Positions 23,752 through 32,317 of a stretch of DNA of 44,536 bases are shown here, piece after piece. The notes under the pieces were generated by a model. That model worked only from the letters and a program-made list of their open reading frames with translations. It made no database searches and was not told the origin of the DNA. The position numbers and the translations under genes were made by a program. The stretch is from assembly GCA_024404025.1 (NCBI GenBank), contig JAKSQP010000019.1:1-44536 (forward strand), given 5' to 3'. Numbering within the stretch: position 1 is the stretch's first letter; each line of letters opens with the position of its first letter. This stretch comes from Clostridia bacterium. Its GTDB lineage: Bacteria; Bacillota; Clostridia; Oscillospirales; Acutalibacteraceae.

Positions 23752-25140
23752 GTGAACTATACGGAAAACAGATATTCACTTGATATGACAAAAGGACCGT
23801 TTTTCAGAAAAATTCTGATTTTCTCGATTCCCCTTATCTTGACCGGTCTGCTTCAGCTTGCATATAACACGGCCGATGTCATCGTCGTCGGCAAATTCGT
23901 CGGCACGCAGGCTCTGGCGGCAGTCGGCTCAACCGGTTCGCTGATAAACCTTTTTCTCAATCTGTTTCTCGGCCTTTCAATGGGCTCGGGAGTTGTTGTT
24001 GCAAGGCACATAGGCGAACAGGATGATAAAAAAATTCATAACTGCGTTCACACGGCAATGCTTTTGAGCATTTTCTGCGGTTTCGTTATCGGAATCATCG
24101 GATTTTTCACCTCGTCAAAAATGCTCGTGCTGATGAAAGCCCCCGCAGATGTGCTTCCGCTTGCTTCACTTTATCTTAAAATTTATTTTCTCGGCTCTCC
24201 CGGATTGATGGTTTATAACTTCGGAGCGGCAATAGTCAGAGCAACGGGAGACACAAAGCGTCCCCTTTTCATCCTCGGAATTTCCGGCGCAATCAATGTT
24301 ATGCTCAACCTGATTTTCGTTATCATTTTCAAATTCGGCGTTGAGGGCGTTGCAATTCCGACTATCGTTTCGCAGTATCTTTCGGCATTTATGGTCTGCG
24401 CCTATCTTATGAGAATGAATAATTCCTGCAGATTTTCCGTTAAACAACTCAAGATTTATTCCGATGAGCTTAAACATATTTTCAAAATCGGTCTGCCGGC
24501 AGGCATTCAGGGCTCTCTTTTCTCTTTTTCAAATGTTGTTATTCAATCGTCGGTCAACTCATTCGGGTCCGTTGTTATGGCGGGCACATCCGCCGGCTCA
24601 AACTATGAGGGATATATCTACACCTGCACGAATTCCGTTTCCCAGACTACAATGACATTTACATCGCAGAATATGGGAGCAAAAAAATATTCCAACATCG
24701 GAAAAATTTATCGCAGATGTCTTCTCTTTGCGTGCGGCATCGGCGTGTTTATGGGAATTATCGGAATATTATTCGGCGAACAGATAGTTGGTCTTTTTTC
24801 CAAAGACCCCTCCGTTATTCAGGCAGGAGCAGACAGAATGCTCATCATTATGCCGTTTTATGTTTTCTGCTCTCTTATGGATGTTGCGGCAATGCAGCTT
24901 CGTGGAATGGGCAAATCCATTGAGCCGATGATAGTCACTCTGCTCGGCGCCTGCGGACTCCGCATACTCTGGATGATATTCATACTGCCGATGAATCACA
25001 CAATCACAATGCTCTATATGGCTTATCCTGTTTCCTGGATCGTCACTTTTATTGCGCAGTTCACTTCTTATTTCATATTCACTCGCCGTATGCGCAAAAA
25101 CGGTGATTTTGATAACGAAATTTTTGACACGGAGGAATGA
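23752..25140 (+). CDS. MATE-family efflux transporter
   Basis: 462 aa if counted from a GTG at 23752. Twelve membrane segments with MATE motifs in both halves (PLILTGLLQLAYNTADVIVV, GSTGSLINLFLNLFLGLSMG, GLPAGIQGSLFSFSNVVIQS, TMTFTSQNMGAKKYSNIGKI). Likely a Na+ or H+ driven exporter of drugs or metabolites. The start is unclear: AAAAGGGG touches the GTG, and at the ideal distance the sequence reads ACGGAAAAC, as if an original ATGGAAAAC had changed. An internal ATG is at 23785. It overlaps or abuts the phosphodiesterase gene in one operon. Confidence 0.85.
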   Translation: MNYTENRYSLDMTKGPFFRKILIFSIPLILTGLLQLAYNTADVIVVGKFVGTQALAAVGSTGSLINLFLNLFLGLSMGSGVVVARHIGEQDDKKIHNCVHTAMLLSIFCGFVIGIIGFFTSSKMLVLMKAPADVLPLASLYLKIYFLGSPGLMVYNFGAAIVRATGDTKRPLFILGISGAINVMLNLIFVIIFKFGVEGVAIPTIVSQYLSAFMVCAYLMRMNNSCRFSVKQLKIYSDELKHIFKIGLPAGIQGSLFSFSNVVIQSSVNSFGSVVMAGTSAGSNYEGYIYTCTNSVSQTTMTFTSQNMGAKKYSNIGKIYRRCLLFACGIGVFMGIIGILFGEQIVGLFSKDPSVIQAGADRMLIIMPFYVFCSLMDVAAMQLRGMGKSIEPMIVTLLGACGLRILWMIFILPMNHTITMLYMAYPVSWIVTFIAQFTSYFIFTRRMRKNGDFDNEIFDTEE

Positions 25141-25142
25141 AA

Positions 25143-26699
25143 ATGTCCCGTTTTATTTATGATCATGTTGCGGTTATCGGAATTGACGGCATGGGCAACT
25201 TCAACCGCAATGCAAAAACGCCCAACATTGATTCGATTTTTGCCGACGGAGCAACAAACTATTTTGCTCTTTCAATGAATCCGACCATAAGCGCCGAAAA
25301 CTGGGGAGCAATGCTTCTCGGCGCAAATCCCATGGCTCACAGGCTCACAAACAGCATCGTAAGCACAAACGAATATGATAATAAAGAGCTGCCTTCTCTT
25401 TTTACAAGGCTTCGCAGAGCTTTTCCCGGCGCATATCTTTCCTCCGTTGTTAACTGGAAACCCATCAATCACGGAATAATCGAACACGATGTCGGCGCAC
25501 AGCTTCTTTCAAATCCGAAGGATGAAGATCTTACTCCGATGATTCTCGAAGAGGTTGCAAAAAAGCCGAAATTTCTCTTCGTTCAATTTGATGATGTTGA
25601 CGGCGCAGGTCACGGCAGCGGCTACGGACTTGAGGATCACCTTGCCAGGATCAGCATAACAGATGAATATGTCGGCAAAATCCACAAGGCCTATGAAGAT
25701 GCCGGGATTCTCGACAAAACTCTTTTCATAGTTACCGCAGACCACGGCGGCATCCGCAGAGGACACGGCGGCTACACAGACGAAGAAAAGTATGTATTCT
25801 TCGGAGCAAGCGGAAAGAGCGTCAAAAAGGGCGAAGCGGGCACAATGCAGACAAAGGATATTTCGGCTCTCGTGCTTTATGCTCTCGGCGTTGAAGTGCC
25901 TGCATACAACATTTACGGCTTCTCTTCGCAGGTTCCCGAAGGAATATTTGAAGAACCTGTCGGAGAATATATAAAATACGAACGAAAAGAATCGGTTATC
26001 GAAACTCTCCCGACCCCCGCATATAAAAACGGACTTGCAAAATTTGTTGACCCCGAAAGACTTAAGCTTGCCGTTTTCTTTGATAACGAAATCAAAGACG
26101 AAACGGGGAACTGCGAATTTGAAGAATTCGGCAAAGCAAAATACTATTCTAATGGCGTTCGCAGCTCCTGCGGCGAATTCGGAACAATCGGCTGCGTAAG
26201 GACGAGCGGACTTGCTCCCGAAATCAAAGGAAGCTTTACCGTTGCCGCATGGGTCAAGGCCGAAAAAAGCATCAACGAGGAATGCGTTGTATTTTCAACA
26301 AAGCCCTGGTGGTGGCGCAAAAGATCATCCCGAGGATTTTCTCTCGTTATGAAAAAACAGGATTCGGTTTTCTGCATTGCAAACGGCGACGATGATTTTT
26401 CCGTTGTCACTCCGTTCCCCGAAGATTTCTCGGACGGCTGGATCCATATTCTCTGCGCCGTTGACAAGGACAAAAAGGAAATCGGAATTTATTATAATTT
26501 CAGATTCATCCGCTCCGTTGTTCTGCCTGATGAATTTTGCAGAGAAACAGTTTCCAATGTTCTTGTTATCGGCAACGATTCGGAGATGGATAACAACAAC
26601 CGTGCGTTTCCGAATCTTTTCCGCATGGATGATTTTCTGTTCTTTGAAGGTACAAACGAAAAGGATGCAGACGCATTAAAACTTTATTACGGTATGTAA
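25143..26699 (+). CDS. Alkaline-phosphatase-superfamily phosphodiesterase with LamG-like domain
   Basis: 518 aa from the ATG at 25143 (GGAGG 7 nt upstream). Residues of about 5-270 are a metal-dependent phosphodiesterase/phosphomutase-like fold: VAVIGIDGMG with the first metal Asp, NPTISAENWGAML with the probable Thr/Ser nucleophile, FDDVDGAGHGSGYG, and VTADHGGIRRGHGG with metal ligands. Residues of about 310-515 form a concanavalin/LamG-like domain (SFTVAAWVKAE, GWIHILCAVDKDKKEIGIYY). There is no signal peptide, which is odd for a LamG-containing protein. Substrate unknown (nucleotide, phospholipid or sugar phosphate ester). Co-transcribed with MATE. Confidence 0.8.
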   Translation: MSRFIYDHVAVIGIDGMGNFNRNAKTPNIDSIFADGATNYFALSMNPTISAENWGAMLLGANPMAHRLTNSIVSTNEYDNKELPSLFTRLRRAFPGAYLSSVVNWKPINHGIIEHDVGAQLLSNPKDEDLTPMILEEVAKKPKFLFVQFDDVDGAGHGSGYGLEDHLARISITDEYVGKIHKAYEDAGILDKTLFIVTADHGGIRRGHGGYTDEEKYVFFGASGKSVKKGEAGTMQTKDISALVLYALGVEVPAYNIYGFSSQVPEGIFEEPVGEYIKYERKESVIETLPTPAYKNGLAKFVDPERLKLAVFFDNEIKDETGNCEFEEFGKAKYYSNGVRSSCGEFGTIGCVRTSGLAPEIKGSFTVAAWVKAEKSINEECVVFSTKPWWWRKRSSRGFSLVMKKQDSVFCIANGDDDFSVVTPFPEDFSDGWIHILCAVDKDKKEIGIYYNFRFIRSVVLPDEFCRETVSNVLVIGNDSEMDNNNRAFPNLFRMDDFLFFEGTNEKDADALKLYYGM

Positions 26700-26703
26700 A
26701 AAA

Positions 26704-26769
26704 AGCCCCGGATTTGGACGGCACTTCGTAAATCGGTTTATGAAGTGCCGCTCTTGGAAATCCGGGGCT
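26704..26769. terminator. Nested bidirectional terminator
   Basis: Outer stem AGCCCCGGATTT/AAATCCGGGGCT with T-rich tails on both strands. An inner stem GGCACTTC/GAAGTGCC sits in its loop. The inner part recurs in the terminators at 32261 and 43313. Confidence 0.85.
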
Positions 26770-26775
26770 CTTTAT

Positions 26776-28697
26776 TTATCTGATCGTTATTCTGTTGTCA
26801 ACCGTTCCGTACTGTGAAAAATCATTTCCGAGGTATTCAAAATATTCAATGAGAAGCTGATAATCCATAACCGATTCATCAACCACAAGCTCTTTTCCGT
26901 CAAGGAAATAAAGCATTCCGCTGCCGCCGTTTTTAATCATATAGTTATGCGAAGCGACTGTATAGGTCTTTTCAAGGTCGATCGGAACATATTCTCCGCT
27001 CTGAAGCACCTTAACCGAGTGATAATAATCCGAACCCACCTTGAATCTGGTTCTTTTTCCGTCTGACAGCGTCATCGTCATTGCAAGGCACCAAGCCTTG
27101 CTGCTTCCTCTTCCTTGTCATACGAAAAAATATCTCAAATTCAAGGCAAGTTTTATTTCGTTTTAGAGTAGTTATATGCGAGGCGGCCGAATGAGTAATA
27201 CTTTGTGTATTGCGAATGAGGGCAACGAAGCAGATAGCTGCTGTAAAGCGAAAGAAAATGGGTTCGTTTTATCATCACTCGGTTAAAATCCGAAATTCTG
27301 TTGATTTCGCTGACTGAAATCAAATTATCATTTGCATCGGTCTCAACCGATGCTTCCTTGCTTGTGTCAACAACGAATTTCAGGCCGGAAACCTGCTGGA
27401 AGCTTCCGTATTCGCCAACGGCAACTCCGTTTTCGGAATAAACATTTCTTGTGAATCTGTAAAAATATTCAAGCATATCAACTATCTCGGCGCCTGTGAG
27501 CTTCACAACGCACAGATTATTGCCATAAGGGTTGACATTGATTATATCGGCATAGGTAATATCACCCTCATTGATGCTCGCTCTGATTCCTCCGCCGTTG
27601 CACATTCCTATATCGGCTCCGGATATTATTCTGTAAGCATCCGCAACCATATCGCCGATTGCAAGCTCTCTTGAGCGGACCATTCTGATTCCGCTTTCAT
27701 CGGCTATCGGCATTGAAACATCCATATGGCCGATAACTTTATTCATTTCTCCGTTATATTTCCGAAGCACATCGCCGACAAACTTTTCCGTTTCGGCATC
27801 TTTTTTCTCATATTCCGAAATGAGGCCGACTGAAATATTTCCGCTTGCGGTTATCATAAGCTTTCCGATGCTGCTGAATTTTGTGCCCGTCTGCGAAAGA
27901 AGCACCGGCTCGCCCGTTTTGTTTTCAACAACATTGCAGGTCATTTCCGTATGCGAATGTCCGTCAAGTACAACATCAATTCCCGTAGTGTTGGCTATAA
28001 GATCCGATGATCTGTATGGTTTGCATTCTTCTTCAATTCCCATGTGAGAAAGCGCAACAACATAATCGGCGCCGTCATTTCTGCAATCGTCAATTGTCTG
28101 CTGAATCCCGTCATAAAATTCCGATACGGTTTTTTCAATTCCGAAATAATAAACCTGCTTCCCGTCTTCGGCAAAGAAAGCCGGAGTTGAATTTATCGGA
28201 GTATAAGGAGTTGAAATTCCGATGTATCCAACCTTTATTCCGCCATATTCAACAACCTCATAGGGGTTTAACATCTTTCAGCTTGTTTTCTTTGCTTCCG
28301 CTGTATGTTATATTGCAGCAGAGATACTGCAAGTTTGATTTTTCAATATTTTCCTTAAGGATATCAAAGCCGTAATCAAATTCATGATTGCCGAAGACCG
28401 CATAATCATAGCCGACTTCATTCATGATTTCAACCATACAGCTTCCCTTGGAAACAGTTCCGAGATAGCTGCCCTGAAGATGGTCTCCGCAGTCAACAAG
28501 AGTTACATAATCCGTTTTTTCAAGGCATTCCTTTTTATATGCCGCAAGCCCGGCATAGCCGATATCTTCGTCTGCGGCGCAATGCACATCATTTGTAAAA
28601 AGGACTATAACATCATCCTAAGAAAGACTTACCGGCAATCCGAAAAAATTACAGATTGCTATAAATATTGATAAAATAAATGAAATTATCTGCTCAT
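26776..28697 (-). pseudogene. Secreted 5'-nucleotidase (UshA-like), broken in four places
   Basis: Pieces in order: ATG at 28697 with a signal peptide (IISFILSIFIAICNFFG) one frame off; a TAG before DDVIVLFTNDVHCAADED; the metallophosphatase motifs VDCGDHLQGS and VFGNHEFDYGFD; a frame change at KDVKP where the run of four C should be three; SHMGIEEE and LDGHSHTEMTC; GICNGGGIRAS-like MCNGGGIRASINEGDI; then the 190-bp hairpin element; then VPIDLEKTYTVASHNYMIKNGG to ITIR. The intact enzyme would hydrolyse extracellular nucleotides. Removing the element with one TCAT copy restores the frame FNRVMTMTLSDG exactly. Three small lesions plus an insertion argue for real decay. Confidence 0.85.
27082..27271. 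repeat. Hairpin element 3 inserted in the nucleotidase gene
   Basis: 190 bp flanked by TCAT at 27078-27081 and 27272-27275, a likely 4-bp target duplication. It contains a long imperfect stem (27151-27258) whose tip is AATACTTTGTGTATT (27197-27211), as in elements 1 and 2, and a short hairpin GCAAGGC/GCCTTGC near the left end. It carries no gene. Confidence 0.75.
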
Positions 28698-28707
28698 GGT
28701 TTTTCCT

Positions 28708-30597
28708 TTATGCTATTATTGCTTCGCCTGCATTGCCGTTATATGTTTTGCCTGCATAGCTGAATTCTGTTTTTTCAAAGAATGAAGCGGCAATTCTTCC
28801 GTCCGGCAGCTTAACCGCCTGAACCGATTCGTTATTGATTATTATTTCAAATTCGGCATCGGTGTTTTCACCCATAACCGAATAGGCATAAGAACCGTTG
28901 TTTTCGATTGAGACGGTAAAGATATCGCCCTCTGCCGGAGTTGACGCATACGGAAGATTGTTTCTGTGCCAATCGCCGTTTCTGTGTTCGCTTGCTGCGG
29001 AAAGAGCGCCGCCCTCAAGCACGGTATATTTTATTCCGTTGTGAATAACCGTGTTTCCGTCTTTTTTAAACGAGCCCGCATAGAAGCACTGGTCAAGAGT
29101 GGTGTTCATTTTTCTGCCCTGCGAATCCTTCATTCCTGCTCCCATCAGAAGCACGGCATCTCCGGAAGCAAAGCAGGAAACGGTCATATTGATTCCCTCG
29201 TGAGTGGTTTTTGCAAGCGAAACAGCCGCATTGCCGGAAATTTTTCCTCCGTAAATGCCGGGAAGGTATCTGTAAGTAAAATCTTCGTGAGCCATAAGCT
29301 CTTCATCGGTTTCTTTGACCGCCGTTGTGCCCGGAACGAATGAATAATCATAAACCGGAGCAATGTTGTTATATTCATCTCCCCTGCTCATAATCGTTGT
29401 AACGCCCGGGAATGATGAATTATATCCGAGAACATTTTCGTCGTTGATTATCTCCGAATACGCAAGATAATCCGCACCGCCTCTGAAGCTGAAATAGAAA
29501 TCTTTGTTATTGACTACAAGGAATTTTGCGGTGTCAAAATATTTAACTCCGAAATCGCTCTTTTCATCATTTCGTATTGATTCGGCATAAGCCCTGATTT
29601 CATCTTTTCTCGGCATTTCTTCAACAGATGCCAGCGTTTCAAGCGTTGAAACAATTCCTTTGAGCGGCTGCGCATTCATCCTCGAAACCGATCTGCCCAT
29701 TGTTGTCGGATCAAGAGTATCGCCGAAGCTCATCATGCGCATTCCGTCGCAGATGAAATTTGCCATCGGAGCAAGCTGTTCCTGCGAAAAGATATAATCC
29801 GTGCCGGAAAGAAGCTTTATTATCGTTGACATTCCGTTGATGAATGTTATTCCGTAACCGCCCATATAGATTCTCTTGCCGTGCTGGAAAAACGTTGCGT
29901 CGTCCTTAAGACCCTGGTCGTCCGAATAATCAAGCTCGCCGGAAACAATTTTGACCGCTTCCCTGATAGCCTTCGGGCTTCCCGCAAATGCGCCGAATTT
30001 GATTGAAGACATTGCAAGATCAATTGCGTTTGCGCCGGCATGAGAATAAAGCACCGAGCTTATCGTGAAGCATCCTCTGCCGATTTTTTCGCCGAGGAGT
30101 CTCATCTGCTTTCTGCTCAATTCGTCTTTCATAAGAACTCCGAATTCCCCGAGGGCATTCGGAACCGAGAGACGGTTATGCCACCAGTTTGTGCTTTGAA
30201 AATCATTATTGATCCAGAAATCAAGAAGTCCGAGAATATATGATTTCAGCTCATCTTTCTTTGCGGGATCTTTCTCAAGGCGATAAAGAATCGCAAGCCT
30301 TTCAAGTCTTCCGATATGCCTTGACGGGATCCAGGTTGTTCGGTCGGTATTCGAATAATCTATATCCGTAAAATAAAGGCAGCCGTTCTTATCTTTCTCT
30401 GTGAGAGCGATGATTTTATCCGCTTCCTTTATATCGGAAGAAATCGACTGCCCCAAAACACCGTTGAGCAGACCGTCCGTTATGTTCTTCGAAACGGTAA
30501 TGATGTCGGGATCCTCATAGCTCTTTGTTATTGCGGAGGACATAAGCACAAAAAACACAAGAATCAATCCGGTTATCCTCGTAAAAGTACTTATCAT
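28708..30597 (-). CDS. Secreted polysaccharide lyase, PL8 family (hyaluronan/chondroitin lyase-like)
   Basis: 629 aa; RBS AAAGGGA before the ATG. Residues 1-25 are a signal peptide (LILVFFVLMSSAITKS). The alpha/alpha-toroid carries the PL8 signatures TNWWHNRLSVPNALG (~137), SHAGANAIDL with Asn ~190, FFQHG with the catalytic His ~239, YMGGYG with Tyr ~244/248, and RMNAQPL. Beta domains fill the C-terminal 250 residues. PL8 enzymes cleave hyaluronan, chondroitin or xanthan by beta-elimination; host glycosaminoglycan is the most likely gut substrate. It lies between a terminator and the broken nucleotidase. Confidence 0.88.
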   Translation of the reverse strand: MISTFTRITGLILVFFVLMSSAITKSYEDPDIITVSKNITDGLLNGVLGQSISSDIKEADKIIALTEKDKNGCLYFTDIDYSNTDRTTWIPSRHIGRLERLAILYRLEKDPAKKDELKSYILGLLDFWINNDFQSTNWWHNRLSVPNALGEFGVLMKDELSRKQMRLLGEKIGRGCFTISSVLYSHAGANAIDLAMSSIKFGAFAGSPKAIREAVKIVSGELDYSDDQGLKDDATFFQHGKRIYMGGYGITFINGMSTIIKLLSGTDYIFSQEQLAPMANFICDGMRMMSFGDTLDPTTMGRSVSRMNAQPLKGIVSTLETLASVEEMPRKDEIRAYAESIRNDEKSDFGVKYFDTAKFLVVNNKDFYFSFRGGADYLAYSEIINDENVLGYNSSFPGVTTIMSRGDEYNNIAPVYDYSFVPGTTAVKETDEELMAHEDFTYRYLPGIYGGKISGNAAVSLAKTTHEGINMTVSCFASGDAVLLMGAGMKDSQGRKMNTTLDQCFYAGSFKKDGNTVIHNGIKYTVLEGGALSAASEHRNGDWHRNNLPYASTPAEGDIFTVSIENNGSYAYSVMGENTDAEFEIIINNESVQAVKLPDGRIAASFFEKTEFSYAGKTYNGNAGEAIIA

Positions 30598-30626
30598 ATT
30601 TTTTCCCTTTCTATAAAGCTTTAAAA

Positions 30627-30643
30627 GCCGGGTAAAACCCGAC
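30627..30643 (-). terminator. Rho-independent terminator after the SDR gene
   Basis: On the minus strand GTCGGGTTTTACCCGGC forms a short GC stem followed by TTTTAAA. It separates the SDR gene from the PL8 gene. Confidence 0.7.
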
Positions 30644-30651
30644 TTTCAAAA

Positions 30652-31641
30652 TCACATATTGCTTTTAATGAAATTAACTGTATCTTCAAGAGATTTTCTT
30701 GCAGTCATCGGCTCATAACCAAGCTCAGTTTTCGCCTTTTCATAAGAGAATCTGCAATTTTCGCAGATTTTGCCGATTGAGAATTCCGTAAGCACGGGAG
30801 GCCACTTCATAGCCTTGAAGAATGCACCGATAAGCGGGCAGAGCTTGAGAAGAGTTTTCTTTCCGAGCTTGATTTTCGGAGCTTTTTTGCCGTTGATATC
30901 GGCAAGAGTTGCAATGAACTGGTCAACGGTAAGCACTTCACCGCAGAGGAAATAAACCTCGCCGCCTCTGCCTTTTTCAGCCGCTGCGATCATTCCCTTT
31001 GCAACATCTCTGACATCAACAAAGTTATATCCGCCGAAGTTGAGAGAAACGGGGAAAAGTCCTTTAAGATAAAGCTTTATCATTTCGCAGGGACTGCTGT
31101 TTCCGTGAATATCGTTGGGGCCGATAACGCAGCTCGGAAGAACCGCAACACATTTAAGCTCATCGCAGTTTGAATCAACAACAAACTGCGTTGCTGCTGC
31201 CTTTGATTTGCCGTAGGCACCCTCGATATTATCGGGGCTGAAGGTTGAGGGCTCCGTAATAACGGGCATATCATCTGAAACGGGGATGCAGTCAACGGAA
31301 GAAACGAAAACAAGGTTCTTGACTCCGCAGGCTTTGCAGGCTTCAACAACATTCTTTGTGCCCTCATAGTTGACCGCCCAGACAAGCTTATCTCTTTCGC
31401 CTGTGATGTCAACGATACCGGCTATATGATAAACGGTTTCGGCTCCTGCAAAAACTTCCTTGAGGTGATCAAGCTTGCAGACATCGCCGAAGATTTTTTC
31501 GCAGTTTTCGTATGCGTCAAAATCATTGCAATCGGAATGAAGAGAAAGTCTGATATGCTCTCCTCTTTTTGCAAGCTCATCAACGAGAGTATGGCCGACA
31601 TAACCTTTTGCGCCTGTAACAACCGAAATTTTATTTTCCAT
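30652..31641 (-). CDS. Extended SDR, NAD(P)-dependent epimerase/reductase
   Basis: 329 aa; RBS GGAGGG before the ATG. The N-terminal Rossmann motif is GAKGYVG (~10), with YHIAGIVD, VFVSSVDCIP and the catalytic Tyr-Lys in YGKSKA (~148). It resembles the dihydroflavonol-reductase / 3-beta-hydroxysteroid dehydrogenase-like group of extended SDRs. Substrate unknown; a nucleotide sugar or small ketone is possible. Cytoplasmic, single gene with its own promoter and terminator. Confidence 0.85.
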   Translation of the reverse strand: MENKISVVTGAKGYVGHTLVDELAKRGEHIRLSLHSDCNDFDAYENCEKIFGDVCKLDHLKEVFAGAETVYHIAGIVDITGERDKLVWAVNYEGTKNVVEACKACGVKNLVFVSSVDCIPVSDDMPVITEPSTFSPDNIEGAYGKSKAAATQFVVDSNCDELKCVAVLPSCVIGPNDIHGNSSPCEMIKLYLKGLFPVSLNFGGYNFVDVRDVAKGMIAAAEKGRGGEVYFLCGEVLTVDQFIATLADINGKKAPKIKLGKKTLLKLCPLIGAFFKAMKWPPVLTEFSIGKICENCRFSYEKAKTELGYEPMTARKSLEDTVNFIKSNM

Positions 31642-31673
31642 TGCTTTTCCCTCCGAAATAAAAATATATAGTT

Positions 31674-31702
31674 ATTATACAATATCAAATACCATAATTC
31701 AA
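31674..31702 (-). promoter_or_regulatory. Promoter of the SDR gene
   Basis: On the minus strand TTGAAT (31702-31697), 17 nt, TATAAT (31679-31674), about 33 nt before the ATG. Confidence 0.8.
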
Positions 31703-31731
31703 CACATACCGTTAAATTTTTCTTATCCGGA

Positions 31732-31759
31732 TTGATATTTTCCGAATATATGCTATTAT
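31732..31759 (+). promoter_or_regulatory. Promoter of the CYTH gene
   Basis: TTGATA (31732-31737), 16 nt, TATTAT (31754-31759), 22 nt before the ATG at 31782. Confidence 0.65.
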
Positions 31760-31781
31760 AGAAATTAAAGAGGGTGACAAA

Positions 31782-32258
31782 ATGGAAATCGAAAGAAAAT
31801 GGCTTGTTGAAAAATCAAAAATTCCCTATGACTTTGAAAAACTCGAAAAATTCAGAATCGAGCAGGCGTATATTTCGTTTTTGCCGACCATAAGAATCAG
31901 AAGCATCAACAAGGAAAAATTTGTGCTGACAATAAAATCAAGGTCAGGCACGGATTCCTTTCTTTCAAGGAAAGAAGCTGAAATCGAAATCAGCAGGGAA
32001 GAATATGATTTGCTGATGAAAAAGGCATCCGGCAGAATAATCGAAAAAACCAGGTACCTTGTCAGAAGAGAAGACGGTCTTCTTGAAGAAATCGATATTT
32101 TTGAGGGTGAATTTTCCGGGCTCTGTTATCTTGAAATTGAGTTTGAAAGCGAAGAAAAAGCAAAAGACTTTCCTTCCCCCGAATGGGTCGAAAAGGATGT
32201 TACCGCAGACAAAAAATTCACTAACGGAAGCCTTGCAAGAAACGGAATGCCGATATAA
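31782..32258 (+). CDS. CYTH-domain phosphatase (triphosphate tunnel family)
   Basis: 158 aa, starting with the hallmark EIERKW (ExExK). Further family residues are TIRIRSINKEKFVLTIKSR, EAEIEIS, RIIEKTRYLV, EEIDIFEGEFSGL and LEIEFESEE, the alternating basic and acidic strands of the tunnel. CYTH proteins bind triphosphates and most bacterial ones act as inorganic triphosphatase or thiamine triphosphatase; some are adenylate cyclases. Length is typical. Single gene, RBS GAGGGTGA. It ends in a terminator shared with the convergent racemase operon. Confidence 0.9.
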   Translation: MEIERKWLVEKSKIPYDFEKLEKFRIEQAYISFLPTIRIRSINKEKFVLTIKSRSGTDSFLSRKEAEIEISREEYDLLMKKASGRIIEKTRYLVRREDGLLEEIDIFEGEFSGLCYLEIEFESEEKAKDFPSPEWVEKDVTADKKFTNGSLARNGMPI

Positions 32259-32260
32259 AA

Positions 32261-32316
32261 AGCGGAAGGGCGGTGCTTCATAATCTGTTTATGAAACGCA
32301 GCCCTTCCGTGCTTTT
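32261..32316. terminator. Nested bidirectional terminator
   Basis: Outer stem GCGGAAGGGC/GCCCTTCCGTGC with T-rich ends. The inner arm reads GTGCTTCATAA/TTATGAAACGC, a variant of the CACTTC inner stem at 26722 and 43328. Confidence 0.8.
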
Positions 32317-32317
32317 G

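Noticed and set aside
22079..27285. Shared 14-mer AACCGAGTGATGAT between the edge of element 2 and the nucleotidase gene
   Set aside because: In the nucleotidase it is native coding sequence (FNRVM). A chance 14-base match is expected in a window of this size, so it is not evidence for a common target site.
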